Positions 1 to 6,562 are shown, counted from the first letter of the stretch. The stretch is 10,690 nt of DNA from TMED14 sp041192685 (GCA_041192685.1 JBEEMM010000038.1:1-10690); one strand, 5' to 3'. Notes: generated by a model not told the origin, from the sequence alone. Translations and numbers: made by a program.

Positions 1-1653
1 GCGACGCACCTCGTGAACCATCTCCATGGCAGCCTTACCCACCGCACTAATGGCAAGCGAGCTAAAGAAGAACGGAATCATTGCCCCTACAAAAAGCATT
101 GCCAAAACGTCGGCCTTGTAGATGTCGATGCCGTCAATGCCTGCCAAGCCTACGTAGGCGGCAAAAAGAGCCAAAGCAGTCAAAGCCGCCGAGGCAATAG
201 CAAAGCCCTTACCGGTTGCGGCAGTAGTATTGCCCACGGCGTCAAGATTGTCGGTGCGCTCGCGAACCTCGCTCGGCAAATGACTCATCTCGGCGATTCC
301 GCCGGCGTTGTCCGCAATGGGACCAAAAGCGTCAATAGCCAACTGCATTGCCGTGGTAGACATCATGCCTGCCGCTGCAATGGCTACCCCATAAAGCCCA
401 GCAAGCGCAAAAGAACCATAGATCCCAGCGGCCAAAATAAGAATGGGCAGAACCGTTGACTCCATGCCCACGGCGAGTCCACCGATGACGTTGGTTCCGT
501 GCCCCGTGCCCGACCGCTGCACGATGCTGTCCACGGGTCGGCGACCTATTGAGGTATAGTATTCCGTGACAAGGCTCATGAGCGTGCCCACGACCAAACC
601 AAGGATGATGCTCCAAAACACATTCATGCTCGTGATCGTAAAGGCAGCAGTTCCGTTGCGCTCGAAGACCATGGTCTCGGGGAGCATCCACTGGATTACA
701 AAGTAGGACGATACCGCAGAGAGAACCATGGAACTCCAGTTGCCCAGATTCAGCGCATTCATGACGCTGCTGGTTTCGCTCTTAATGCGCACAAAGAAGG
801 TTCCGATAATAGAAAAGACGATGCCCAAACCCGCGATGACCATGGGAAGTAAAATTGGAGCATTACCGCCGTAGTTGTCAATACTGACTACCTCGCGGCC
901 CAAAACCATAGTAGCGAGCATTGTAGCTACATAAGAGCCAAAGAGGTCGGCGCCCATTCCGGCTACGTCGCCCACGTTGTCGCCTACGTTGTCGGCGATG
1001 GTAGCAGGGTTGCGCGGATCGTCCTCTGGGATTCCTGCCTCTACCTTGCCCACGAGGTCAGCGCCTACGTCGGCGGCCTTCGTGTAGATTCCACCTCCAA
1101 CTCGCGCAAAAAGTGCAATAGACTCCGCACCAAGAGAGAAGCCCGCAAGCACCTCTAAGGCCTGGGCCATATTGTCGTACATGCCGGTAAACACGATGTA
1201 GAGGGTGCCCAGTCCTAAAACGGCAAGACCCGCAACACCCAGTCCCATTACAGTACCGCCAGTGAAGGAAACCTTAAGCGCCTGAGCCAGCGAGGTGCGG
1301 GCAGCCTGAGTAGTGCGCACGTTGGCCTTAGTGGCGATGTTCATACCAATCCAACCGGCGAAGGCACTAAAAACGGCGCCAATTACAAAGGCGACGGCGA
1401 TAACCCAGTCGGTGTGTGCGGCAACGGCCTCAAGCTCTGCAGACCAGGCAAGTAGAACCCCTGCGATGACCACAAAAATTCCGAGAACACGCCACTCCGC
1501 GCGCAAAAAAGCCTGTGCGCCGCGGGCAATGTAGCCAGCGAGCTCGACCATGTTGGCGTCTCCTGGATCCTGCTTGCCGACCCAAATGGCCTTAAAAATC
1601 ATGACCACAAGGCCTAAAATGCCAAGAACGGGAATGAGGTACTGAATGTCCAT
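1..1653 (-). CDS. hppA: Membrane-bound ion-pumping pyrophosphatase (HppA), 3' end truncated by window edge
   Basis: Integral membrane pyrophosphatase that couples hydrolysis of PPi to ion export. The ATG at 1653-1651 opens a minus-strand frame of 551 codons running off the left edge; the family is usually about 700-800 residues, so the C-terminal helices are missing. The protein starts MDIQYLIPVLGILGL, a first membrane helix. The substrate motifs are intact: GGGIYTKAADVGADLVGKVE at 186-205, then DDPRNPATIADNVGDNVGD at 211-229, whose Asp residues bind Mg-PPi. GNTTAATGKG at 474-483 has Ala478 where K+-independent enzymes have Lys, so K+ dependence is predicted. Glu177 lies in helix 5 (GAESIALF), while Gly239 fills the usual helix-6 glutamate position (DLFGSY); from family knowledge this pattern marks Flavobacterium-type H+ pumps. 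It lies 91 bp downstream of pdhB on the same strand. Family identity is near certain; proton specificity is an inference. Confidence 0.97.
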   Translation of the reverse strand, partial: MDIQYLIPVLGILGLVVMIFKAIWVGKQDPGDANMVELAGYIARGAQAFLRAEWRVLGIFVVIAGVLLAWSAELEAVAAHTDWVIAVAFVIGAVFSAFAGWIGMNIATKANVRTTQAARTSLAQALKVSFTGGTVMGLGVAGLAVLGLGTLYIVFTGMYDNMAQALEVLAGFSLGAESIALFARVGGGIYTKAADVGADLVGKVEAGIPEDDPRNPATIADNVGDNVGDVAGMGADLFGSYVATMLATMVLGREVVSIDNYGGNAPILLPMVIAGLGIVFSIIGTFFVRIKSETSSVMNALNLGNWSSMVLSAVSSYFVIQWMLPETMVFERNGTAAFTITSMNVFWSIILGLVVGTLMSLVTEYYTSIGRRPVDSIVQRSGTGHGTNVIGGLAVGMESTVLPILILAAGIYGSFALAGLYGVAIAAAGMMSTTAMQLAIDAFGPIADNAGGIAEMSHLPSEVRERTDNLDAVGNTTAATGKGFAIASAALTALALFAAYVGLAGIDGIDIYKADVLAMLFVGAMIPFFFSSLAISAVGKAAMEMVHEVRR

Positions 1654-1660
1654 AAAAAAG

Positions 1661-1674
1661 CTTAGTTGACTAAG
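1661..1674. promoter_or_regulatory. Palindrome just upstream of hppA
   Basis: CTTAGT and ACTAAG form a perfect 6-bp inverted repeat around a TG centre, ending 7 nt before the hppA ATG. It could be an operator or a small mRNA hairpin at the ribosome landing site. There is no adjacent regulator gene and no second copy in the window, so a role is only a suggestion. Confidence 0.25.
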
Positions 1675-1710
1675 GTGAATTGGTTGGTGTAACTTCTACT
1701 AAAAGGGGCG

Positions 1711-1718
1711 CGAAGATA
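1711..1718 (-). promoter_or_regulatory. Possible -7 promoter element for hppA
   Basis: On the minus strand this reads TATCTTCG, one mismatch from the Bacteroidota -7 consensus TAnnTTTG, 57 nt upstream of the hppA start. I see no convincing -33 TTG at the right distance. hppA may instead be read through from pdhB, which ends at 1745. Confidence 0.2.
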
Positions 1719-1723
1719 ATGAG

Positions 1724-1751
1724 AAACGAGTAACTAGTTGTTAGCTACTTG
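1724..1751 (+). repeat. Heptad repeat array, four units, at the 3' end of pdhB
   Basis: Read on the plus strand the stretch divides into AAACGAG, TAACTAG, TTGTTAG and CTACTTG, matching the degenerate unit YWRCYAG found in three other gaps. The last unit runs into the pdhB stop codon (minus-strand TAG at 1747-1745) and its final codon. The 11-mer CGAGTAACTAG (1727-1737) recurs exactly at 6503-6513. Relative to its upstream gene this array is inverted compared with the other three. Confidence 0.55.
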
Positions 1752-2728
1752 TTCACGTAGAGGACTTCGCGAACCGCCTTGATAACCTTAGCCGGGTTGG
1801 GCAAAAAGGCCTCCATCAAGGTAGGCGCATAGGCAGCCGGCGTATCGGACGTAGTAATGCGAATGATCGGAGCGTCGAGGTAGTCAAAAGCGCGCTTCTG
1901 AACCATATAGCTAATCTCGGTGCTGATGCTTCCTAGGGGCCAAGCCTCTTCGACGCATACTAAACGGTTGGTCTTTTTCACCGACTCAATCACCGTGTCG
2001 TAGTCAATCGGACGCACCGTGCGCAGGTCGATAACCTCGCAGCTGATGCCCTCCTTGGCCAGTTCGTCGGCCGCCGCAAAAACGACCTTCATGATTTTAC
2101 CAAAAGAAACAATCGTCACGTCGGTACCGGCGCGCTTCACGTCAGCTTTGCCAATGGGCAGCACAAAATCACCCTCGGGTACTTCGCCCTTATCGCCATA
2201 CATCTGCTCGGACTCCATAAAAATAACCGGATTCTCGTCGCGAATTGCGGCCTTTAGTAGGCCTTTGGCGTCGTAGACATTGGACGGAACCACTACCTTG
2301 AGGCCCGGACAGTTGGCGTACCAGCTCTCAAATGCCTGAGAGTGGGTAGCTCCAAGCTGGCCAGCGCTGGCGGTTGGACCCCTAAAAACGATGGGGATGG
2401 TGAATTGACCGGCCGACATTTGGTGCATTTTGGCCGCATTATTTATGATTTGATCAATGGCCACCATCGAGAAGTTAAAGGTCATGAACTCGATGATTGG
2501 GCGAAGGCCGTTCATGGCTGCCCCAACACCGATTCCGGTAAAGCCGAGTTCGGCAATAGGCGTGTCTATGATGCGCTTGGCTCCAAACTCTTCGAGCATG
2601 CCTTTGGAGGCCTTGTAGGCGCCATTGTACTCGGCCACTTCTTCGCCCATCAGAAAGATGCGTTCGTCTCGGCGCATTTCTTCGCTCATTGCCTCGGCAA
2701 TAGCCTCGCGGAATTGAATCGTTCGCAT
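1745..2728 (-). CDS. pdhB: Pyruvate dehydrogenase E1 component, beta subunit
   Basis: Beta subunit of the heterotetrameric, thiamine-diphosphate-dependent E1 that decarboxylates pyruvate and passes the acetyl group to the lipoyl E2 in the cytoplasm. The protein is 327 residues, the usual length. The N-terminal transketolase pyrimidine-binding domain covers roughly residues 1-180: Glu60 (DTPIAELGF) is placed as the cofactor-activating glutamate and His129 (GATHSQ) as the conserved active-site histidine. The C-terminal transketolase domain follows (about 200-320, with DLRTVRPID and VEEAWPLGS). I start at the ATG at 2728 (MRTIQFREAI), the family's usual start; the in-frame ATG at 2755 lies inside the putative promoter. 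The alpha subunit and E2 are not in the window. 2-oxoacid dehydrogenases for branched-chain substrates are related, but sequence and flavobacterial context favour pyruvate. Confidence 0.95.
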   Translation of the reverse strand: MRTIQFREAIAEAMSEEMRRDERIFLMGEEVAEYNGAYKASKGMLEEFGAKRIIDTPIAELGFTGIGVGAAMNGLRPIIEFMTFNFSMVAIDQIINNAAKMHQMSAGQFTIPIVFRGPTASAGQLGATHSQAFESWYANCPGLKVVVPSNVYDAKGLLKAAIRDENPVIFMESEQMYGDKGEVPEGDFVLPIGKADVKRAGTDVTIVSFGKIMKVVFAAADELAKEGISCEVIDLRTVRPIDYDTVIESVKKTNRLVCVEEAWPLGSISTEISYMVQKRAFDYLDAPIIRITTSDTPAAYAPTLMEAFLPNPAKVIKAVREVLYVNK

Positions 2729-2752
2729 TCGTTTATCGTTGTTTAAGGACCG

Positions 2753-2760
2753 CAAAAATA
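2753..2760 (-). promoter_or_regulatory. Bacteroidota-type -7 promoter element for pdhB
   Basis: The minus strand reads TATTTTTG, a perfect match to TAnnTTTG, ending 24 nt before the pdhB ATG. Transcription would start near 2748, giving a leader of about 20 nt with no Shine-Dalgarno sequence. No -33 TTG is visible at the usual spacing, which lowers confidence. Confidence 0.45.
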
Positions 2761-2773
2761 CGGCTTCTGACCT

Positions 2774-2781
2774 TAAATTTG
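2774..2781 (+). promoter_or_regulatory. Bacteroidota-type -7 promoter element for the etfB operon
   Basis: The plus strand reads TAAATTTG, a perfect match to TAnnTTTG, ending 41 nt before the etfB ATG. Transcription would start near 2785, with a leader of about 38 nt. Its divergent partner for pdhB lies only 13 nt away on the other strand. A -33 element is not evident. Confidence 0.45.
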
Positions 2782-2822
2782 CTTACCGATTGGGCTACAA
2801 GCCGCCCCGGAATTACTTAAGT

Positions 2823-3569
2823 ATGAAGATTCTCGTTTGCATCAGCCACGTTCCCGATACCACGGCTAAAATTCAGTTCACGGCAGACGCTAGCGCGCTG
2901 GATGCCAATGGGGTGCAGTTTGTAATTAATCCCTACGATGAGTTTGGCCTTACCCGCGCCCTTCAGCTCAATGAGCAGTTGGGCGGAACGGTCACGGCCG
3001 TGACCGTAGGCGACGCCTCGGTCGAGCCCACGCTCCGCAAGGCGCTCGCCATCGGCGCGCACGACGCGGTCCGCGTCGACGCCCTTGCATTGGACCCCAT
3101 TCAAGTGGCGCGCGAACTATCCGCCGTCGCCCTTGCCGGAGCCTACGACCTCATCATTTGCGGCCAAGAATCCATAGACTACAACGGCGGAATCGTTCCC
3201 GCCGCCCTGGCCGAAATCCTCGGATGGCCGGTCGTCAGCCCCTGCATCGGCATTGACCCCGCTGGCGGTCGAGCCAAAGCCACCCGCGAGATCGACGGAG
3301 GCAAAGAAATTCTTGACCTCGCACTGCCCGCCGTGCTGGGCGCCAAAAAAGGACTCGTCGAAGAATCCGAACTGCGAATCCCCAACATGCGCGGCATCAT
3401 GTCGGCACGCACCAAGCCCCTGGTAGTTACCGCGCCCCAGGGTGCAAACCCAGGGTCCGCATCGGTATCGTTCACCAAGCCAGCCGGCAAGTCCGCCGTG
3501 CAAATGATCGATGCCCAAGACCTCGATACCCTGGTTCAAAAACTTCACGAAGAAGCCAAAGTCATCTAA
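2823..3569 (+). CDS. etfB: Electron transfer flavoprotein, beta subunit
   Basis: Small subunit of the soluble ETF heterodimer, which takes electrons from acyl-CoA and related dehydrogenases and hands them to ETF:quinone oxidoreductase. The 248-residue product has the usual size. Visible family features are the N-terminal strand MKILVCISHVPDT, the NPYDEFGLTRAL helix (36-47), the nucleotide-binding segment GQESIDYNGG (114-123, a variant of the ID-rich motif), and the dehydrogenase-docking loop IPNMRGIMSARTKPL (186-200). The start at 2823 is chosen because it begins this conserved strand; the longer in-frame start at 2739 would lie upstream of the putative -7 element. It is the first gene of the plus-strand block, 29 nt before etfA. 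The codons around 2988-3007 form a perfect 20-nt palindrome. Confidence 0.95.
   Translation: MKILVCISHVPDTTAKIQFTADASALDANGVQFVINPYDEFGLTRALQLNEQLGGTVTAVTVGDASVEPTLRKALAIGAHDAVRVDALALDPIQVARELSAVALAGAYDLIICGQESIDYNGGIVPAALAEILGWPVVSPCIGIDPAGGRAKATREIDGGKEILDLALPAVLGAKKGLVEESELRIPNMRGIMSARTKPLVVTAPQGANPGSASVSFTKPAGKSAVQMIDAQDLDTLVQKLHEEAKVI
2988..3007. repeat. 20-nt perfect palindrome inside etfB
   Basis: The arms ACGGTCACGG and CCGTGACCGT are exact reverse complements with no spacer. It encodes TVTAVTV (residues 56-62) of EtfB, a conserved strand in which alternating Thr and Val codons favour self-complementarity, so it may be coincidence. Confidence 0.4.
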
Positions 3570-3594
3570 CCAGTAACCAGCAACTAGCAACCCG
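3567..3594 (+). repeat. Heptad repeat array, four units, between etfB and etfA
   Basis: The units are TAACCAG, TAACCAG, CAACTAG and CAACCCG in unbroken 7-nt phase. The TAA stop codon of etfB is the first three bases of unit one. The array fills almost the whole etfB-etfA gap and ends 4 nt before the etfA ATG. Confidence 0.65.
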
Positions 3595-3598
3595 CATT

Positions 3599-4549
3599 AT
3601 GATTTTAGTTTTTGCCGAAACCTGGAACGGTCAGTTCAAAAAGTCCACCTTCGAAGCCGTTCAGTACGCCTCGGCCTGCGCCAAGGCCCAAGGAACCCAA
3701 GCCCTTGCCGTAGTTATCGGGCCCGCGTCGGCTCCCGTAGAATCCCTCGGCGCCCACGGCGCAGACAAAGTACTGCACCTCCACGGCCCCGAGCAGTTTG
3801 AAACCGCCCAGTACGCGGCCCTGCTCGCGGGAGTCGCCCAAGAACTCAACTCCAGCCTCATCGTGGTGAGCGGAACCGCCAACGGACGAGCCCTAATGGG
3901 TGCCCTAAGCGTTCGCGCCGAAGCAAGCGCCATCAGCAACGTAACGGCCCTGCCCCTGTCCTACAGCCCCCTGCGGGTGGTTCGCGGCGCCTTCTCGTCT
4001 AAGGGAATCGAAACCTGCGAAAGCCGCCTCCCGCGTAGTGTTATTGGCCTCATCCCCAACGCAATAGGCCTAAAAGACAGCAGCGACAGCGACGCAGCTT
4101 TTGAAGACCGCAGTGCCAGCGAGACCGCGAGAGCCACCGTGCTGGAGCAGCAGCTTGCCAGCGGCAGCATCTCATTGCCCGAAGCCGACCGAGTGGTTTC
4201 TGCCGGCCGAGGAATGAAATCGCCAGAAAATTGGGGCATGATCGAAGAACTCGCCAAAACGTTGGGCGCAGCAACCGCCTGCTCCAAACCCGTAAGCGAC
4301 ATAGGATGGCGACCCCACCGCGAGCACGTAGGCCAAACTGGAATTCAGGTAAATCCACAGCTCTACATCGCCATTGGAATTTCGGGCGCCATTCAGCACC
4401 TCGCAGGGGTGAGCAGCTCCAAAACCATTGTCGTAATCAACAGCGATCCCGAGGCTCCCTTCTTTAAAGCCGCAGACTACGGAATCGTAGGCGATGCCTT
4501 TGACGTGGTTCCGCGCTTGACGGCCGCAATCCAAAAATACCTGAACTAA
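3599..4549 (+). CDS. etfA: Electron transfer flavoprotein, alpha subunit
   Basis: Large ETF subunit, which binds the redox-active FAD and forms the heterodimer with EtfB. The product is 316 residues, the usual length. The N-terminal alpha/beta domain begins MILVFAETWNGQFKKSTFEA; the C-terminal FAD domain shows SAGRGMKSPENWGMIEELA (about 200-219), then GQTGIQVNPQLYIAIGISGAIQHLAG, the signature that surrounds the flavin, and NSDPEAPFFKAADYGIVGD near the end. All are as expected for the family. The ATG at 3599 has no clear ribosome binding site, as usual in Bacteroidota. Its TAA is followed after 4 nt by the GTG of the nuclease gene, so the two are probably translated together. The acceptor dehydrogenase and quinone oxidoreductase are not in this window. 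Confidence 0.96.
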   Translation: MILVFAETWNGQFKKSTFEAVQYASACAKAQGTQALAVVIGPASAPVESLGAHGADKVLHLHGPEQFETAQYAALLAGVAQELNSSLIVVSGTANGRALMGALSVRAEASAISNVTALPLSYSPLRVVRGAFSSKGIETCESRLPRSVIGLIPNAIGLKDSSDSDAAFEDRSASETARATVLEQQLASGSISLPEADRVVSAGRGMKSPENWGMIEELAKTLGAATACSKPVSDIGWRPHREHVGQTGIQVNPQLYIAIGISGAIQHLAGVSSSKTIVVINSDPEAPFFKAADYGIVGDAFDVVPRLTAAIQKYLN

Positions 4550-4553
4550 GACC

Positions 4554-5165
4554 GTGTCGGGAGCGCTTATTACCCTAACGGTCAAGGGACTAACCTACAG
4601 CGAGCGCCCCACAGGGGCCTATGCCTTGCTGCTCGAGTCCGAGGTAGACAAGCGCCGCCTTCCCATTGTCATTGGGGCTTTTGAAGCCCAGGCCATTGCC
4701 ATCGCGCTCGACAAAATGTCTGCGCCGCCGCGGCCCATGACCCACGATCTTTTTGCCCAATCGCTTATTGCTCACGGAATCACGCTCGAGCGGGTGGTCG
4801 TACACGCCCTCATTGACGGAGTGTTTTATGCCCAGCTGCACTTTGAGGGCGGCAAGGTCTTGGACGCCCGTCCCTCAGACGCCGTGGCCCTGGCCGTAAG
4901 GCTTGATTGCCCCATTTTTGCCACCGACGAGGTCATGGTTCAGGCCGGAATCGAGGGCGAACAGGGACCCCAACCCAAAATGCCGAAGGCTCCGCGCTCG
5001 AAATCGTCGGCCGCCGGCGAATCAAAAACGGCCTCCAAATCCGACGACCCCGCCCTTGCCCGCGCAAGCCGCGAAGAACTCGAGGCCATGCAGGAACACG
5101 CCCTGAGCAACGAAGACTACGAGATGGCGGCGCGAATCCGCGACGAACTAAACCAACGGGGCTAG
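4554..5165 (+). CDS. Bifunctional nuclease family protein (DUF151) with C-terminal UVR motif
   Basis: Residues 1-133 are a complete DUF151/bifunctional-nuclease domain, with GAYALLLESEVDKRRLPIVI (21-40), GAFEAQAIAIAL (41-52), the MTHDLF motif (62-67) and RPSDAVALAVRLDCPIFA (106-123). A polar, Lys/Ser/Pro-rich linker (about 135-168) leads to a UvrB/UvrC-type motif at 173-203 (EELEAMQEHALSNEDYEMAARIRDEL), a helical hairpin that in UvrB, UvrC and Clp ATPases mediates protein contacts. The plant founder of the family was reported to cut DNA and RNA; what the bacterial forms do is poorly known, so nuclease activity is only inferred. The GTG start at 4554 is 4 nt after etfA; it yields the expected N-terminus, and no nearby ATG preserves the domain. 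The 203-residue length is typical of Bacteroidota homologues. Confidence 0.88.
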   Translation: MSGALITLTVKGLTYSERPTGAYALLLESEVDKRRLPIVIGAFEAQAIAIALDKMSAPPRPMTHDLFAQSLIAHGITLERVVVHALIDGVFYAQLHFEGGKVLDARPSDAVALAVRLDCPIFATDEVMVQAGIEGEQGPQPKMPKAPRSKSSAAGESKTASKSDDPALARASREELEAMQEHALSNEDYEMAARIRDELNQRG

Positions 5166-5215
5166 GTTTTACGCTAACTTGGCGGCCACTTAACCCCTAA
5201 ATCCCGGCTTTACCC

Positions 5216-6502
5216 TTGGATTACTACCTACGCGTCCTGGCAGGACTTAGCCTTGTTGTCGGCATTCTCACCCTCGCGAGTTCCAACCGCCGAGCCATTG
5301 ACTGGGTATTGGTTGGCAAGGGCATCCTGCTGCAGCTCGCCCTTGCGGTGGCCATCCTTCACCTGTCTTGGGTTTCATCCCTATTTGACTCCGTCGGGCG
5401 TGGCTTTGTGGCCCTGCTGGGTTTCACCCGCGAAGGCAGCCTCTTTCTCTTTGGCGACCTGGTGGGTCGCGTCGACACCTTTGGCTACCTCTTTGCCTTT
5501 CAGGTGCTCCCGACCATCATCTTCTTTAGTGCCATCACCTCGCTGCTCTTTCATTTCGGAATCCTGCAGCGCATCGTAGGAGGATTTGCCTGGATCATGA
5601 AGCGCAGCCTCAAACTCTCAGGGGCAGAAACCCTTGCTGCCGCCGCCAACGTCTTCGTGGGCCAAACCGAGGCTCCCTTGCTCATCAAACCCTACATCTC
5701 CAGCATGACCCGTTCGGAGCTCATGGCCCTGATGGTTGGAGGTATGGCTACCCTCGCGGGCGCCGTACTGGCCGCATACATCGGGTATTTGGGCGGAACC
5801 GACCCCGAGCGCCAAGCCTTCTTTGCGCGCCACCTGCTCACCGCCTCGGTAATGAATGCGCCCGCCTCGCTCTGGATCGCCAAAATCCTGGTCCCCCAGA
5901 CCGAGCCCGTGGTAGACATTGCTAGCATTAAAGTCGAACGCAAGGGCAATTGGCTCGAAGCCATCGCCAACGGCACCACCGACGGCCTAAAAATGTCGGT
6001 AAACGTGGGGGTTATGCTTCTGGTTTTTACCGCACTCATCGCGCTGTTCAACGGCATTTTGTCGGACGGTCTCGGCGCCTGGACTGGCCTCAACGACCTT
6101 GTGGCTACCTGGTCGGGCGGTCGCTACACCGAACTCAACCTGCAGGCCATCTTCGGCATGCTCCTGGGGCCCTTCACCTGGCTCATGGGCGTGCCCTGGG
6201 CCGAGGCTCCGCTGGTGGGGCAGCTTCTGGGCGAAAAAACCGTGCTCAACGAATTCTACGCCTACGTAACCATGGGTCAAATGATTGAAGGCGGAACCCT
6301 CGTCAGCGAGCGCGCCCAAACCCTTGCGGTCTACATACTGTGTGGATTTGCCAACTTCGCCTCCATCGGAATCCAAATCGGCGGCATAGGGACCCTAGCG
6401 CCCGACCGGCGCAAAGACCTCTCTGAGCTGGGCTTCAAAGCTGTTTTGGGCGGAACCGCGGCGTCCCTTACCACCGCGACTTTGGTCGCCTTCCTTCTGT
6501 AA
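5216..6502 (+). CDS. nupC: Concentrative nucleoside transporter, NupC/CNT family
   Basis: Inner-membrane transporter that imports nucleosides with a cation (H+ or Na+). The 428 residues hold an N-terminal helical domain (about 1-70, including GKGILLQLALAVAILH), a gate domain (about 90-190), and the C-terminal transport core (about 195-428). Substrate-site motifs known from the Vibrio CNT structure are intact: GQTE at 149-152 (base binding), NEF at 345-347, and Asn380 with Ser383 in CGFANFASIGI (ribose binding). The start is a TTG at 5216: an in-frame TAA lies 15 nt upstream (5198-5200), the next in-frame ATG is deep inside the protein, and TTG gives the expected MDYYLRVLAG N-terminus. Its position ahead of thyA and folA fits nucleotide salvage. 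The substrate (pyrimidine or purine nucleoside) and the coupling ion cannot be read reliably. Confidence 0.93.
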   Translation: MDYYLRVLAGLSLVVGILTLASSNRRAIDWVLVGKGILLQLALAVAILHLSWVSSLFDSVGRGFVALLGFTREGSLFLFGDLVGRVDTFGYLFAFQVLPTIIFFSAITSLLFHFGILQRIVGGFAWIMKRSLKLSGAETLAAAANVFVGQTEAPLLIKPYISSMTRSELMALMVGGMATLAGAVLAAYIGYLGGTDPERQAFFARHLLTASVMNAPASLWIAKILVPQTEPVVDIASIKVERKGNWLEAIANGTTDGLKMSVNVGVMLLVFTALIALFNGILSDGLGAWTGLNDLVATWSGGRYTELNLQAIFGMLLGPFTWLMGVPWAEAPLVGQLLGEKTVLNEFYAYVTMGQMIEGGTLVSERAQTLAVYILCGFANFASIGIQIGGIGTLAPDRRKDLSELGFKAVLGGTAASLTTATLVAFLL

Positions 6503-6562
6503 CGAGTAACTAGCAGCTAGCTGCCAGTAACTAGCTACTAGCTACTAGTTGCCAGTAACTGG
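6500..6562 (+). repeat. Heptad repeat array, nine units, between nupC and thyA
   Basis: Nine consecutive 7-nt units without a phase break: TAACGAG, TAACTAG, CAGCTAG, CTGCCAG, TAACTAG, CTACTAG, CTACTAG, TTGCCAG, TAACTGG. The nupC TAA stop is the start of unit one. The tract holds the 12-nt palindrome GCAGCTAGCTGC (6513-6524), a repeated 11-mer TGCCAGTAACT (6522-6532 and 6550-6560) and the odd palindrome CCAGTAACTGG (6552-6562). Stops occur in several frames on both strands. It leaves only 16 nt before the thyA ATG, so any thyA promoter must lie in or upstream of the array. Confidence 0.75.

Noticed and set aside
13..459. 148-codon plus-strand open frame opposite hppA
   Set aside because: The minus strand here encodes conserved HppA sequence, including the GNTTAATGKG motif. 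The plus-strand product is basic and resembles nothing.
2342..2746. 134-codon plus-strand frame opposite pdhB
   Set aside because: It overlaps the catalytic part of PdhB in antisense, with no start signal and no recognisable motif.
2729..2755. Extended pdhB start at 2755
   Set aside because: The extra nine residues (MRSLNNDKR) are absent from the usual family N-terminus and overlap the putative -7 element, so 2728 is preferred.
3117..3590. 157-codon minus-strand frame opposite etfB
   Set aside because: It is the complement of conserved EtfB sequence, a shadow frame without its own signals.
5175..5181. Single TAACTTG heptad between the nuclease gene and nupC
   Set aside because: One unit without phased neighbours is expected by chance; it was not counted as a fifth array.
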